Shown here: positions 23,961 through 36,329 of the stretch, in pieces | Numbering within the stretch: position 1 is the stretch's first letter | Layout of the letters: the number at the start of each line of letters is the position of its first letter | Assembly (NCBI GenBank): GCA_964016875.1 | Contig: OZ024733.1 | Coordinates: forward strand, 20,147,824-20,211,823 | DNA: 64,000 nucleotides | From: Fallopia convolvulus | Taxonomy: Eukaryota > Streptophyta > Magnoliopsida > Caryophyllales > Polygonaceae | Reading direction: 5' to 3' | The notes under the pieces: generated by a model | Databases searched by the model: none | What the model saw: the letters and a program-made list of their open reading frames with translations, nothing else | Told to the model about the DNA's origin: nothing | Program-made: the position numbers and the translations under genes

Positions 23961-25640
23961 CTTGCTTCGCTTTGACCAGAACTATCAAGCTCCTCCTCCG
24001 ACCAATTTTCAGGCTCACCACACCTCCGCTTCCATGCCTTGGTATCCCAACACCGTCGCCACACACCACTATACCCCGGACTTGAGCAACCTTCGGATTG
24101 ACAACCTGCCTTATGGAGGTACCGAACAAGTTAACCTTGGAGATGGCTCCCAAATACCCATTCAGAACTACGATTCAGCAACACTCTTCTCTCAAAACTG
24201 TTTTTTCTCCCTCTCTCAAATTTTACATACACCTGACATTTCAAAAAACCTTTTATTTGTTCAACAATTTTGTTGAGATAATAAGGTCTTCTTTGAATTT
24301 CAGGATTCTTTCTTTTGTGTGAAGGATATTCAAACAGGAGCTCTTCTGCTTCGAGGAATCGCTGAAGGAGGCGTCTACCAACTGTCGGGCACCACTGCTT
24401 CACCGGCAGCGCCTCACCTATCCTTTACCGCTTTCAATAACTCCACCGATCTCTGGCATCAATACCTAGGGCATCCAGCTGATCGTGTGGCCCAAGTTGT
24501 TTTCCATCTTCTCCAAATTTCCCCAAAACAAGGCCCAGGCCCACCGCATTCCTGTCAAGCTTGCTGGCCCATGCGCTACCCCATCCACCGTGTTCTACCA
24601 AATCCACCAAAGTCCTTGAGTTGTTATTTGCTGATGTATGGGGCCCGACCCAACATATCTCAAAAAAAGGGAATCACTTCTATTTGTCCATTGTAGACGA
24701 TTTCTCAAAATTTACTTGGATTTTTCCCATATCTCCTAAATCTCTTGTTCCTACTATCATGACAAATTTTATCAAACTTGTTCAAAATCGTTTCTCAACC
24801 AATGTCATTAGTATCCAAACGGATAATGGAACCGAGTTCAAACCTCTAACAACCATATTTACCCATTTTGGAATCACTCATCGCCTCACATGTCCATATT
24901 CCCATCAACAAAATGGGAGAGTCGAAACCCGACATCGACACATTGTCGATATGGGTCTTACACTCTTAAAACAAGCCTCTCTACCCCTTCCCTTTTGGGA
25001 TTTTGCCTTTGAAACCGCTACTTTTCTCATTAACTGCCTTCCCACTCCCATCCTCACAAATAAATCCCCCTTTGAAATCCTATTCCAAACACCCCCGGAC
25101 TACAAAAGCCTCAAAGTATTCGGGTGTCTTGCCTTTCCAAATCTACGACCTTATAACCAATACAAACTCTGTTTCCGTTCTACACCTACCATTTTTCTAG
25201 GCTATAGTACCAATCATTCCGGCTATATTTGTTACGATTGGGTAAAGTCCAAATACTATATTTCATGAGATATTATATTCCATGAACAAACCTTCCCCTT
25301 AGAAAAATTTCCTTTACCTTCTCATTCAGATACACTTCCCTCACCCACCACCACACTCCCTTTTCTTTGTCATCCCACGCCAAACATTGGCCCTTTACCC
25401 GATCTTGGACCATAATCGGCCCAAAATTCCTCACCCAACTCCACAACAAGCCCATCTCCCTCTCCCACTCCTACTTCACCATCTAGCCCAATTCCCAACA
25501 CTAGTTCTATCTCCTCCTTATCCGAACCCTCTTCACCAAACCTGAGGTTTTGTCCCCACCAGACACACCATCTCCTCCAGCGTCTTCCCCTAACACCGCC
25601 GGTCAATCCACCCATCATCCTATGATCACTCGCCACCGGG
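23961..25640 (+). pseudogene. copia C protease and integrase (broken)
   Basis: A protease-to-integrase stretch: PIQNYDSATLFSQNC, TPDISKNLLFVQQFC, then STDLWHQYLGHPADRV (zinc domain) and an integrase core open from 24561 to 25268. Core landmarks are LLFADVWGPTQH, SIVDDFSKFTWIFP, IQTDNGTEFKPL and QQNGRVETRHRHIVD, so D, D and E are all present, then FGCLAFPNLRPY and IFLGYSTNHSGYICY. A stop at 25266-25268 interrupts before the linker, which ends in MITRHRDN at the insertion point of the chromovirus LTR. Confidence 0.85.
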
Positions 25641-26517
25641 ATAATTGTAATACCCCCTTTCTACCCTGGAGGTATTACCGCCAGTAACCCCGATTAGAAC
25701 TAAACCGAAGCTACCCAAGGCTTTAACCTGACAGAACTTACTAGAACAAGGTAAATGAAACCATTTAAAACCTAACAAAATTAAGTAAAACTTTACAGTG
25801 GAAAAGAGAATAAAAGGTCGTATACAAGCCTTAACTTAAAAAGAATTAGTAAATAAATAGAACAACCTTCTATTTAAACAAAATCTTCATCAAGTCTTCC
25901 TTGATTTCTTATTTCTGAAACTCATCTTCGCTTTGAAGTAGTTCAACCATGATCTTTACTCAAGTATAGCCATTGGAAACCTTTCTTCAACTTCTGGAGC
26001 TTCAAACCTCTGAATCTGCCTCTTGAATCAACTTCCAAGAAGAACCTGATGTATCGTATACAATGGTGGACACCAGCCGACCATATAAAAGAAAAGAAGA
26101 TGGACGGGTTAGTCTAATGAAAGACTAAGCAAGCGGAGAAACTAACTTGGTTCTTATGGTTGTAACTAAACATATTGGCATCCAAATCCGATTAGACTCG
26201 GATTATGATCCAACAGTTAGCAGTCTTATAGAAAATAAGAAGGAGACTCGCATAATCAAGAGAGAGAACACCATCGCTTGTGGTTTCTTTAAGAAGCATA
26301 AACGATTAATGAAACTTATACTAACCACTCAACATTCACCATCGTCTTCAACGACTAAACAGCTTAACTTAATCAAAGTTTGATTAAGAATCATTCTTAA
26401 TCAGGAGCAAGAATGGTTATCAAATGGACTAACCATTTTGGTATTTTAATGTGCCTAATGCACCAATCTTTCATTACTTTCAAACTGTGCACTCGCACCA
26501 TTTAATAGTTTTTACGT

Positions 26518-26690
26518 AGTTCGGCCAACAACCGAGATCAGAGGGCTTCTTTCATCCATGATCATTTACAACTGCTCGGCCAACAACCGAGATCAGAGGG
26601 CCTGTTTCATCCATGATCCTTAAATGAGCTCGACCAACAATTGAGATTCGGCCAACAACCGAGATCAGAGGGCATGTTTCATCCATGATC
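26518..26690. repeat. tandem repeat inside chromovirus LTR
   Basis: A unit containing CGGCCAACAACCGAGATCAG followed by AGGGC and TTTCATCCATGATC occurs three times with spacing of about 60-85 bp, plus a partial copy (CGACCAACAATTGAGATTCG). The related LTR at 17172-19845 has only a diverged single block here, so the expansion is specific to this copy. Confidence 0.75.
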
Positions 26691-28545
26691 ATCTATCCTT
26701 GATCTACTCTACTTCACAACAATGTCTCAGTATGAGACAACATATACATAACGGACCTAAATCCAGTTCTAGCGCAAAAACTACAATATCGACATGGTCG
26801 TTATTTCTAACAAAATAACAACCTATCAACTTTATTCAACACATAAATTATTCCCAACATGAGGATCAAATGGAATTCAATTCCTCATTAATAACCATAA
26901 CGCAAGAGAGAATCGTCCACTTGCCTTAGAAGGCGTGCTCAACGTCCTTAGCAATTCCAACAGTAATCTTTATCACCCTTCTGTCAAATATAACAAAAGG
27001 ATTTCTCAACAACGAGCTCACAGAAACACTTCTTAGTTGTATTCTCAACTCCTACAACTTCCTAATCGATAAACGATTAATTTTCGAATATCGATATGTA
27101 ATAAATCCTTAGTTATCATACTTTAAGGAGCCATCTTGGCGGAATTATAACTAATTATCCGCTTCACTTTTGAAATAATTTTCTAAATAAAAATTGTTCA
27201 TTAGCAACAATTCTTAAAGGTGACCAAATCTCATATCAAACGGATTAACAACGAATCCCGAGTAATTATCCGAAGTCCTTTACCTGCCAATCAGTAACAA
27301 AACTTGTATTCGCTATAACTGAAGATCCGGACGTCCGTTTCTCGAGCGGTTTGAACCTGTGAGACCGTATCAACGTCAAGATTATAAAAACCATAAATTT
27401 AATTAGCAAAGCGAAACTGAAAGGCCCTTACAGTGGCTCCGCAATCAACCCGCTAATTAATTTCGATCGTATATACCTTCACTCGAGCCCATGGCTCGTT
27501 TAGCTCGATAGTGGCTCGATCCCCGAGCCCAAGGGTGGCTGGACGTTGCCCGGGAGTAGTCCTCGCGGTGGGTGGTGGTCGGAGGGACCGGAGGTCGCCG
27601 GCGGCGTGGCGTAAAGAGGTAGGGAAGACTACCGGCGGCATGGAATTCTTCCTCCCGAGCCAGCGTCGTTCCGCCCTGGTTTCTCTCATGGTTCTGGTTC
27701 AGCTGCACCAGCCCACCGGAAGGAAGAAGAGAAGGCGAAGAAGATGGTGGTGGATGGGGCAGAGAAGGCGGCCGACGGTGAAGGATTCACGAGTCCGTCT
27801 TTCTCGGTCTCGCTCCCTCCTCTGTTTTACTTTTCAACCGAGATAGGAATTCTCATTTATCAATTTGGCTTTCCTCCCCCACTAAGAAAAGATGAGGCGG
27901 TTTAAAAAATCCAAAATCGTCTCGAAACGGGACTCGCGTTAAAGCGGTAAAATTATGTACCTCGGGTGGAAAAACTCACTAAACGAAAAACGTCCCATAA
28001 ATTATGTAGACCAATAAAACCAATTTTCCATGATTTTATCTTGCTACCTTCAATTTTTAAGGCTTCTGTTTCGTATTTTAAATTCCTTCCGGTACATAAT
28101 TAAAAAGACGGCTTATCCAATAAATATTCTTTTTCCACTGAAAAATCCTAGAATTCACACCGATCCATAAAATCATTTCTTTATGATTTTAGGATATCAC
28201 TTTAAATTTTCTAGGATTTAAATTCCAACAAAAATATTGGATTATGTAATATCCGCGATATTCCAAGCTTTTATAATATAAAGTTTATTATCAATTATTT
28301 TTCTCTAAATTAAAAGGAGTATTTTAATCAAATGAAAGTTTACTATACTTTTGGAAAAAAAGTTTAACAATACAAAGATCATAGTCGAAAACTCGAAATA
28401 AATACTCGAGGGAGATAATTTAATAAGTGAGGATTTTATTTAAGAAAACATCAACTAAAAATGATGAGTTAGAAGTGAATTTTTATTCATAAAATAAAAA
28501 TACATAAAGGCTTAAAAATCACATTACAAAGTCTTGCAAAAAGAA

Positions 28546-28629
28546 TGCAAGAGCCGGGATTTGAACCCGAGATCTCTTGCATCCTCCCCTCACACGCCCC
28601 ACACTCTTAACCACTAGACCAATTGCACC
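28546..28629 (-). repeat. tRNA-derived SINE-like head (A and B boxes)
   Basis: On the minus strand the segment reads GGTGCAATTGGTCTAGTGG with a pol III A-box-like TGGTCTAGTGGTTA (28609-28622). Farther on, an exact B box GGTTCAAATCC (28557-28567) sits in a paired CGGG/CCCG arm. The ends can pair as an acceptor stem with two G-U pairs. The anticodon arm is not clean, so it is called a SINE head or tRNA pseudogene. The 3' body, if any, would run towards 28480. Confidence 0.5.
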
Positions 28630-28700
28630 TTCTTGCTACACCACACCATTCTAATCAACTTAAACCAATTTAATCTTCTTCTCTCACAAAAAAAAAATAG

Positions 28701-28721
28701 ACATCAGACTATGTCTGATGT
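28701..28721. other. short hairpin in solo-LTR U3
   Basis: ACATCAGA, five-base loop, TCTGATGT: a perfect 8-bp stem about 190 bases upstream of the TATA box. Role unknown. Confidence 0.6.
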
Positions 28722-28910
28722 GAGTTACGTAAGATGAGACCCTCCTCCAATGCATGTCTTCTCCACCTCCCTTGCCTTGCAAGACCACCCTTACTACATC
28801 ATCTTCTCATCACCATGGAAGAAGCACACCATTGCCCTATAGGAGAGCTTCTCCTCCTTCTCCATTGGTCAATTTCCATTGCCATGGATTGAAGACTTCA
28901 TCACCTTGCC

Positions 28911-28918
28911 TATATAAA
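28911..28918 (+). promoter_or_regulatory. TATA box of the 3.47-kb LTR
   Basis: TATATAAA followed by CCCCTCTC, a typical plant core promoter, 666 bases into the LTR. GC-rich sequence follows (28980-29110), then AT-rich. Confidence 0.6.
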
Positions 28919-31900
28919 CCCCTCTCAAGACTCACTTGAAGCTTTTGCTCTCTCCTCTAGCAAGAACACCTCTCCTTTGGAGCCACCGAACCACCACCGG
29001 GCCGCCGCTGCTGGACCGCCGGTCGACCGCCGCCGCCACGCCGGAGACGCCGGAGCCGCCGCCGCCCTTCGCCGTGCCGCCCTGCCGCCGAGCACCTCCC
29101 CTGCCCTCCCTCTCCAGTGTTCTGTAAAACAGAATACAGAAAGTATAAAATTCTATCCTAAATCTTATTTAGCTAATTTATGTATTTACAAATTTTTATG
29201 GATTATTAGCAATTTATTTAAGGAAATAAGAAATAAAAATATTGTTGGAAGATCTTGTTAGTTGAGGAAAAACTAGAAACTATATGTTTTTACCATAGTA
29301 ACTTAAGAGAAATAAAAATAAGTAATTATATTCATGAAATTATTACATGCATGCTATTACAAGATATAAATAGATGAAATAAAATTAGTATGGTATGAAA
29401 AGTCCATATTTAGCATTATCTTACCTTAGATCAAAATAAAAGGTTGAGAAACATCATGCATGTATTTTTATACAAAAGAGGATATGATTTTATGACTTTA
29501 TAAATCAAAAGCTTGTACAATAAAAATAATACCATATTTTCAAAAGATTTATAATAAAAGTTCAAGTAGAGAAAAGTCTTGCATGGCATATAATATATAT
29601 AATATAGAAATATTAAAGTAGAAAAAAAGAATAGGATAAAATATGTTACTAGCATGTGAATATTAAATAAGAAATATTATTAGAATCTTGCTTGGAAAAG
29701 AAATAAAAGTAGAAAAGATTCTATGTTAAGAACTATAATATAACATATTATATGATTATGATCAAAGAAGTTTTATGGATCATAAAGTATAAAAGAATTT
29801 TGGAAATAGATCAAAGTTGTGAATGTAGTATATTAAGTAGAATATTACAAATATTCTAAGATAATTATAGAATAAATGAAGTTGGAAAAAGAAAAACATT
29901 CGAATATAAGGAAAATATTAGTTTATAAATTAAAAATATTAAAATAATAGTATGATCACAAGGTGAGAATTCAATAGGGAGGAATATTTATGTTATACAA
30001 GATAAGAGAATATCTCTATAGACTTTATAAAATAAAAAGGGTTCTAGAAATATTATAAATAAAGATAGTGTAACATATAGTAATAATAGTAAGTTACCTA
30101 ATCAAGCAAATTAGGAAATCCTATTTTTGGAAACTTCTAAGTTTGGAACTATGAGTTTGATATTTATAGATAATAAGAATAGTGAGAATAAATACAATTT
30201 ATTTTAAAGTATTTAAATTGATAATTATTTTAATAAAGATATTTTCGGAATAATAAGGATATTACCAAAACTAAAATAATAATAACGGAATATTATTATT
30301 TTAGGAAAAACATTTTCTAAATTATTATTATAATAATTTAGAAACGTAAACTCTCTTATAAAAAGTATAAGAGGTATTTCGAACTCTAAAAGTAAAAAAA
30401 ATCGTGTTTTGAGCTTTTCCGTAAATTCTATATCACTAGGTCGGAATCCTCGCTCATAGTAGGAACTCGCCTAACTTTCGTCAAAAGCTCGTTGCTAAAC
30501 TCGGTTACGCTAAGGCAAGTGGAATTTCCCCTTGTGCCCTTTTTATCCGTCTTTATACTATTACTCGATGTTGGGAACAACTTGTATGCTTAAATAAGAA
30601 TGAATCTAGGAAATATCGATTGTTAGAAATAACGACTATTGTTAGCATAGATTGCTTTATATATTCCTTGATAGGAGTATTTAAGCTAGTATGGTGATTG
30701 TCTTGATTGTTACGATCTCGTTTCGAGATCGATGTCGATCTAGTGAGGGGCGTGGGATAGCCAACGCCTCTACATAACCCCACTAAGTCGTAAGTGCCTA
30801 CGCGTTTGAAGTACGACTTTCGGGATCATGATCCCATCCGCTCCGATTGCAAGGAGGGATGAGCGCACTCTAGCTAAGTGCCGGGAAACGGAGTTTTCCC
30901 TCGGGTGGCTCGGTTTATCCGTGTCCCACCACATACTCATTAAATCATAAACGGAAAGCGAATGTCATTTATCACTAAGTAAGATAAGTGCCAAAGCACA
31001 ATTAAACGGACTAGATCGGACCGGTCTCTAATGACCGATCCGGCCCTCGGTCCATTATGGGCGCGAGTGGTAATTGATTTGATTGAATAAATGAAAGTTC
31101 CCAACATACCTTCTACTCTAAAGAAGACTACAATCTAGTAGTACTTCTCTTGCTCTTCAAGCTATCCCTTTCGGGATATGTCATCATTGATTCTCGTATC
31201 TTAGCTCCACAAAGTCAAACCATCGTAAACACAACCCTTTATCCTCTCATTTATACTGACAAGTTGAAATTACCAAAGTACCCTCGGGAAGTTCTAATCC
31301 CGCTCGCTTAGTCTCCTAGACTAATTCTTCTTTCCGCATGTTTGCCTGGCATTCTATCGCCCCTCGCGAATTATGTCAGATTCAGGAAACCATAGCAAGG
31401 CGAAGTGAAGGGAGGTGAAGGAAGTCAAGATTGTTCAAGATGTACTTTTATTTCCGTTTTAGTTTTAATATTACTCTATCTCCGAGACATGATGGATTTG
31501 GTGTTTGTTTTCAAGTAATCCTAAAGCTAAAGACAATGTAAGACATTTTGTAATGAACTAAGTCTCCTTCGGGAGCATGTTTTCCGACTTATGTATTATG
31601 TTTTATTCCGCATTTTAATTGTTCTATATCATTCTAAAAGCCTTGGGTGACTTTGGACGGTAAAGTCTGAGGTCACTGGCGGTAATACCCAATGTTGTAA
31701 AATAGGGGTGTTACAGATTAAGCGTTAAAACGAACAAAGAGGTTAAAAGGATATCCGAGAAAAATTCAAAAATATCCTTAAAAACCGCAGTTATTACATT
31801 AGTACCCCCTTAAAAATGGTTTCGTCCTCAAAACCAAGGAGAACTCGGATCACAAGGAAGGATAGCATAAGCACACAAAACCACTACAAACCTATACAGA

Positions 31901-32243
31901 AGTTTGTAGTACCCCCTTAAAAAAAACATGCTTTTATTTCTGCACCAGGCAAAAAACAACCATTGCTTAGTTACCAAACTTTTTCTTTACAACATTCACT
32001 AACTTTGGAAAATGACTCAGCATTTCCTGCCTGGTTTCTGAAGTCTTTTCTTTACCTCCATAACTAGGCCAAGGTAACCTAACCAAAGGTATTTTCTCAT
32101 TCACGATTCAAACTAGCCTTCCTTCATAGGTGTCATCTGGTTAAATATCCATATCATTATTGTGGAGTACAATAAGATATATTGAACACATACTATCTTA
32201 GAAGAATCACAAGGATGACATTATAGATAGAATGCACTAAAGG

Positions 32244-32540
32244 TGGCAATGCCAACCGATAAACAAGCTTACCAGTTCTTTCCAATATCTCAAAAGATCC
32301 AACATAGCGAGCATTTACGTTGTTTCGCTTTCCCTAGCGGAATACGCCCTTCAAGGCGGATACCAGAACAAAAACGTCGTTCTTTACAATGAACTTAACA
32401 TGCTCTCGCTTAAAACATCACACGATTGTTGTCGATCTTGAGCAGTTAGCACCCTTGGTCGTGCTAGAGCGATATCAACTGTTGTTCTCTTGGCCAAATC
32501 TGGCCCATGCAGAACCTTGTCAGCATTGTCATTCCAACAA
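32244..32540 (-). pseudogene. Ty3/gypsy integrase C-terminal fragment
   Basis: The minus strand reads RTTVDIALARPRVLTAQDRQ (about 32440-32500), then after a frame change FVLVSALKGVFR, a stop, and GKRNNVNARYVGSFEILERT continuing to GKLVYRLALP (32244-32340). These are the conserved blocks after the integrase core of chromoviruses. A stop and frame changes make it dead. It anchors the orientation and family of the surrounding LTR. Confidence 0.8.
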
Positions 32541-35500
32541 ATTGACAACCAACACTTCCGGCCTTATAAAGCCTTAAAAGAGAATCATTTTCTTTATCGT
32601 GAAATCAAAATTCTTGTATGTGAATTCACTCAAACTCAAACTACCATTCCAACTCGTGTGGAATCCAGAATACATGTCATCGGGAGTTTGAATTTGTTTC
32701 TTTGCATTGTTCATCAGTTTGATGAGGGAGGCTAGCGCTAAAATTCAATTCACTCCACAAAGCTTGATGTCACTCTTTTCAAAACTTTGACATGAACCAT
32801 CCATCTCAATCAGAGATAATAATCTTCGGGGTTTTATGAAGATGAAAAACTTCATGCATGAACACCTCAGCTAACTTCTGTACTCTTTAAGTCATCTTAA
32901 ATGCATTAGAAAGAACACTCTAGATGAGTCTCTTAACAACCTCCATATTGCATTTTTCTTTCATTAAGTCTTGAACAACTAATGACAAGAATCCATTGTA
33001 ACATCTTTCCACTTCCATTTTGAAACAGGAAGAGACCATAACATTTCATCTGGTCTTCTATGCTCAATCAAGACTTCCAGACAAACCAAGCATATCAAAA
33101 CGAACTTGGTGACATTTCACTTCATGTCAGTCTATCAAAAGTTTTATCTTAAATCCTTATACATTTACTTGTTCCAGGCTGAACTAATTAAGCAAATAAC
33201 TATGCTTCCTTTGAATTAAGCTTTCAAAGCTCATCAACAATAGATACACATGAAAAGTTTCAAAATCAAGCAATCCATAATCTTGAATAACAAATCTCAG
33301 TGTCTTACCTTCTTGATCTTCTCCATTGATCTCAAATAATATTACTTTCCCATACTACTTTTCCTTGATCTTGTCAACAGATTTTGAATACCTAGGGTAT
33401 TCACACAATCTTGTTGTCATCCAAACTAAACCTTTAGTCCTTTTCAAATTAGTTTCTTTACAAGGATTACTTGAAATCCTTACTTAATTTCCTTTTTGAG
33501 ATAAAATCTCAGTATTACTTTAACCAAGAATATGAGATTTATCCAACACATGACAAGATAATAACCTATCTTGTTCATCCTTTACATCCTTTTCTCAACA
33601 AAACTCAGCTTGGGCATACTGACATTCAAAAGTAGTTATCTTACTCAACCACTTCAAACTAAACTCTTATGCATTATTATACCAACATATTGGACAATAA
33701 TACCTTTAGTCTAATAATTTCCAACAAAATTGTCTCCATTGACAATTTTCAGCCTTTTTCATCAAAGAACTGTTTAGACTTCACTTAACATTCTGACTTG
33801 TTGAGTAACTTAACTCTTAGGATTAAAAACATATCTTCACGTGTCCACTCTCTATATCCAACAACTTATCAGGCTGAGATTGGATATCAATACTAATTTA
33901 CATATCCAAACTCCAGACCCATTGGAGTTCTGCTTAAAGTCCTCACTTGACTATCTTATCTCAAAGAGATTTAAGTTTTCAAGACAACCTGAAAACAATT
34001 AACAACTAATGGAGAAATTACTAGTACATCCTAGACTCCAAAGAAAGGATTACTACAATACCATTCCTTAAAAAGGGTTCCATCCCAGGAGTCCATATCA
34101 ACTTACTTTCAAAGACAATTCCGCTAAAAAGGCAATGACTTTCTTAGGTCATGACGTCAACCAAGATGAACTACTAGCAAACTGCTTAGAGAATTCCAAT
34201 AATCATTAACTGAAAACAATCCCAAACTTTTAGAGAAGCACGGAGTTACTCCATGCTCTTCAGAGACCAACACAGATTTGTAAAGAATCTTACCAAATTT
34301 CTTTACTTATAATCGAACTATTTGGGAAGTTTGACCATACTCCTTAAATGGTATAGGATACCAAGGATATACTAACTCAAAGGAGTTTTACAAGATACTA
34401 GATATAAAAATTGCTATAATGCAAAAGAAAGCTTGCATCTTTTCATCTCAAACAACTACACTTGCAAAAATCATATAATTGCAAAACTTATATGATTGCC
34501 AAATCATACTAGAAACCATTCTTTAAAACCCAAGGAATTATGTGATCTTATTCCACCATGTGATCAGGATGGGGAGATAAAAATCAACACAACCCTTTAC
34601 TGCATTCTCATAGGAATAAGACATGTAATCTTGCCTTACCATGTGATCAAGATGGAAGACAAAATACATTCTTACTCACCACCATGAAAACCGTAGAAAA
34701 TTTATTCATGAACCTTTAAAAATTCTTACCAGAATTCTACAAAGTCCTAAAATTTTTCTCAAAAGAGAAAAAAAATCACAAAACAATTTCAACTATCCCT
34801 TAAATCATAACAACTTGACAGGAACTCGACCTAGTCTACAAGCATACAGGCTTTAACTTTGAATGTCGCTGAAACAAAGATTAGCTACTTTATGAAGAAA
34901 TGGGCGCGTCAAGCCAATGCCTCAAATAAAATTGCTGACCTTAATTTCATGATGCTACTAACGCTTTGCCCTAGTTCTGTGCTGACATTTGCACATTAGC
35001 TGGCCTTACCAACTTGACCAAAGTTTCAAATCAAAACTGAGCCTCAAAGGACCTAAGACAATCCAATTCACTTATGCGTACTACATTTCCTTTCGAATGT
35101 AATACTTCACTCCTTCCTCAAGATAGAACCTGATGGCATTCCTTGACTTTTCTTAATTAGACATACTACTAGACTTTTCTATAATCCATAGTATTGAGTA
35201 ATCTCTGCCTGATTTAACTCAATCTCAACCCAACTTAATTTCGCAAGTTCAATAAAAGAATTGATCGCTCAAATCCACTTACTTGCAATCCTTACGGAAA
35301 ATGTGATTCCAACATTTTCTTACTCATAACAAATTCTTCCAAGGTCGATCTCAACTTGTATGTCTCCTTGACATCCCACTTTAAAGTGATGTAACAATGA
35401 TATATTACCAAAATTCAATGCTTGAGATCATCTATTTACAGAACAATATCTCTTCTGCAACTTAATTGTCATTTAAATTCCGATATCCAAAAGTGAAAGC

Positions 35501-36329
35501 TATCAAACTCTCGTGACGATTTTAAGGACTTTCAATCCTTTTACAACTTAATCTTCTCAATATAAGAAGTGAACTTTCAAACTTTACATCTAGTTGAAAA
35601 CATTCAATCCATATACCTCCCTATATATAAGGAAAGTCCTTTAATTCCCAATCTCTTTTAGCAGAAGAATGCACATGACCAAACAAGGTATTCTTAAACC
35701 TTTCTCAATTCAACATTGGTGAACAAACTAAACTTCTCTATCATTCTTGTCTTCTTACTTAACCATAAGGAGATGACATGTACCTTTTCATTAACTTAAC
35801 GTCAAACCACCTTGCAAAGGAAAACCTTGTGGTTAGGAAGCTTGCCGAGAACTTAACAGTCTCACCAGTTCCACCTTAGGCTTTGGATTCGACTGATATA
35901 AAATCTTCAAAATCCTACACAATTGAAATTATTTTTCAGCGATAAAGTCTAAGCCTTATTGACCACCATATTGAATGATTGATATTTTTCTCCCAATCGA
36001 TCAAAATATCAAAGGCAAACATGCCAAAATTCTTCCTTGCATGATCTTCTCAAACTGAACTTTATCATTTCCATCCTTAAAGAAACATAAGTCAATACCA
36101 TTGGAAAATTAGAACATCTCAATGTTGATTCCATTACTAGTCCATTATAGACCTCAAGTCTTTTCTCATTATCCAGAGTTGGGTATCATACAACGAAACT
36201 CCAATAACGTTGTCACATAGGTTAATCATTTGGATATCAGCAACTCCTGTAATCAATTAACACTTGTGCTAAGTAGTTAATTGAACATAAACACATTACT
36301 GATGAACTTTCACCTGTTCAATCAACCTT
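32541..36329. other. decayed interior of the chromovirus remnant, nothing recognised
   Basis: No reading frame longer than about 70 codons and no domain recognised by eye. A diverged duplication around CCATGTGATCA-GATGG (34556, 34638) is visible. By position it should derive from gypsy gag/pol, but this is not shown. Confidence 0.4.

Larger units (their letters stand above)
28245..31715 (+). mobile_element. 3.47-kb solo LTR of a related gypsy family
   Basis: Flanked by the exact 5-bp duplication GATTA (28240-28244 and 31716-31720). It splits the other LTR at a point where the sister LTR reads GGATTAAGCG uninterrupted. Ends are TGTAATATCC and GGTGTTACA. The last 80 bases reversed (GGTATTACCGCCAGT, then CACCCAAGGCTTT) match the start of the other two chromovirus LTRs, so it is a relative in opposite orientation. 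It has a TATA box at 28911-28918. No gag or pol lies between the ends, hence solo LTR. No convincing protein was found in it. Confidence 0.8.
25646..31798 (-). repeat. chromovirus 3' LTR, interrupted by a solo LTR at 28245-31715
   Basis: Begins TGTAATACCCCC and ends GTTATTACA. The two outer parts (25646-28244 and 31716-31798) align along their length with the solo LTR at 17172-19845. This copy alone has a three-fold repeat at 26518-26690. Confidence 0.85.
25646..36329 (-). mobile_element. chromovirus-like Ty3/gypsy remnant inserted in copia C
   Basis: Its 3' LTR on the minus strand (25646-31798, itself interrupted) is followed upstream by a purine tract and pol end (31799-31835 reads on the minus strand EDETIFKG-like, then AAGGGGG). 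Gypsy integrase C-terminal sequence lies at 32244-32540. The duplication expected at the left is ATAAT (25641-25645); no partner is seen on the right and no 5' LTR is found, so a deletion removed the 5' end together with part of copia C. Between 32540 and 36329 no domain could be recognised by eye. Confidence 0.7.

Noticed and set aside
28546..28629. functional tRNA gene
   Set aside because: Anticodon arm does not fold well and the acceptor stem needs two G-U pairs; it also lies inside a repeat.
28936..29261. Pro/Ala-rich ORFs after the LTR TATA box
   Set aside because: GC-rich low-complexity translation in two frames; more likely transcribed non-coding LTR sequence.
31799..36329. possible host gene between the chromovirus LTR and copia C
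   Set aside because: No ORF or splice pattern; gypsy integrase sequence on the minus strand explains its left part.
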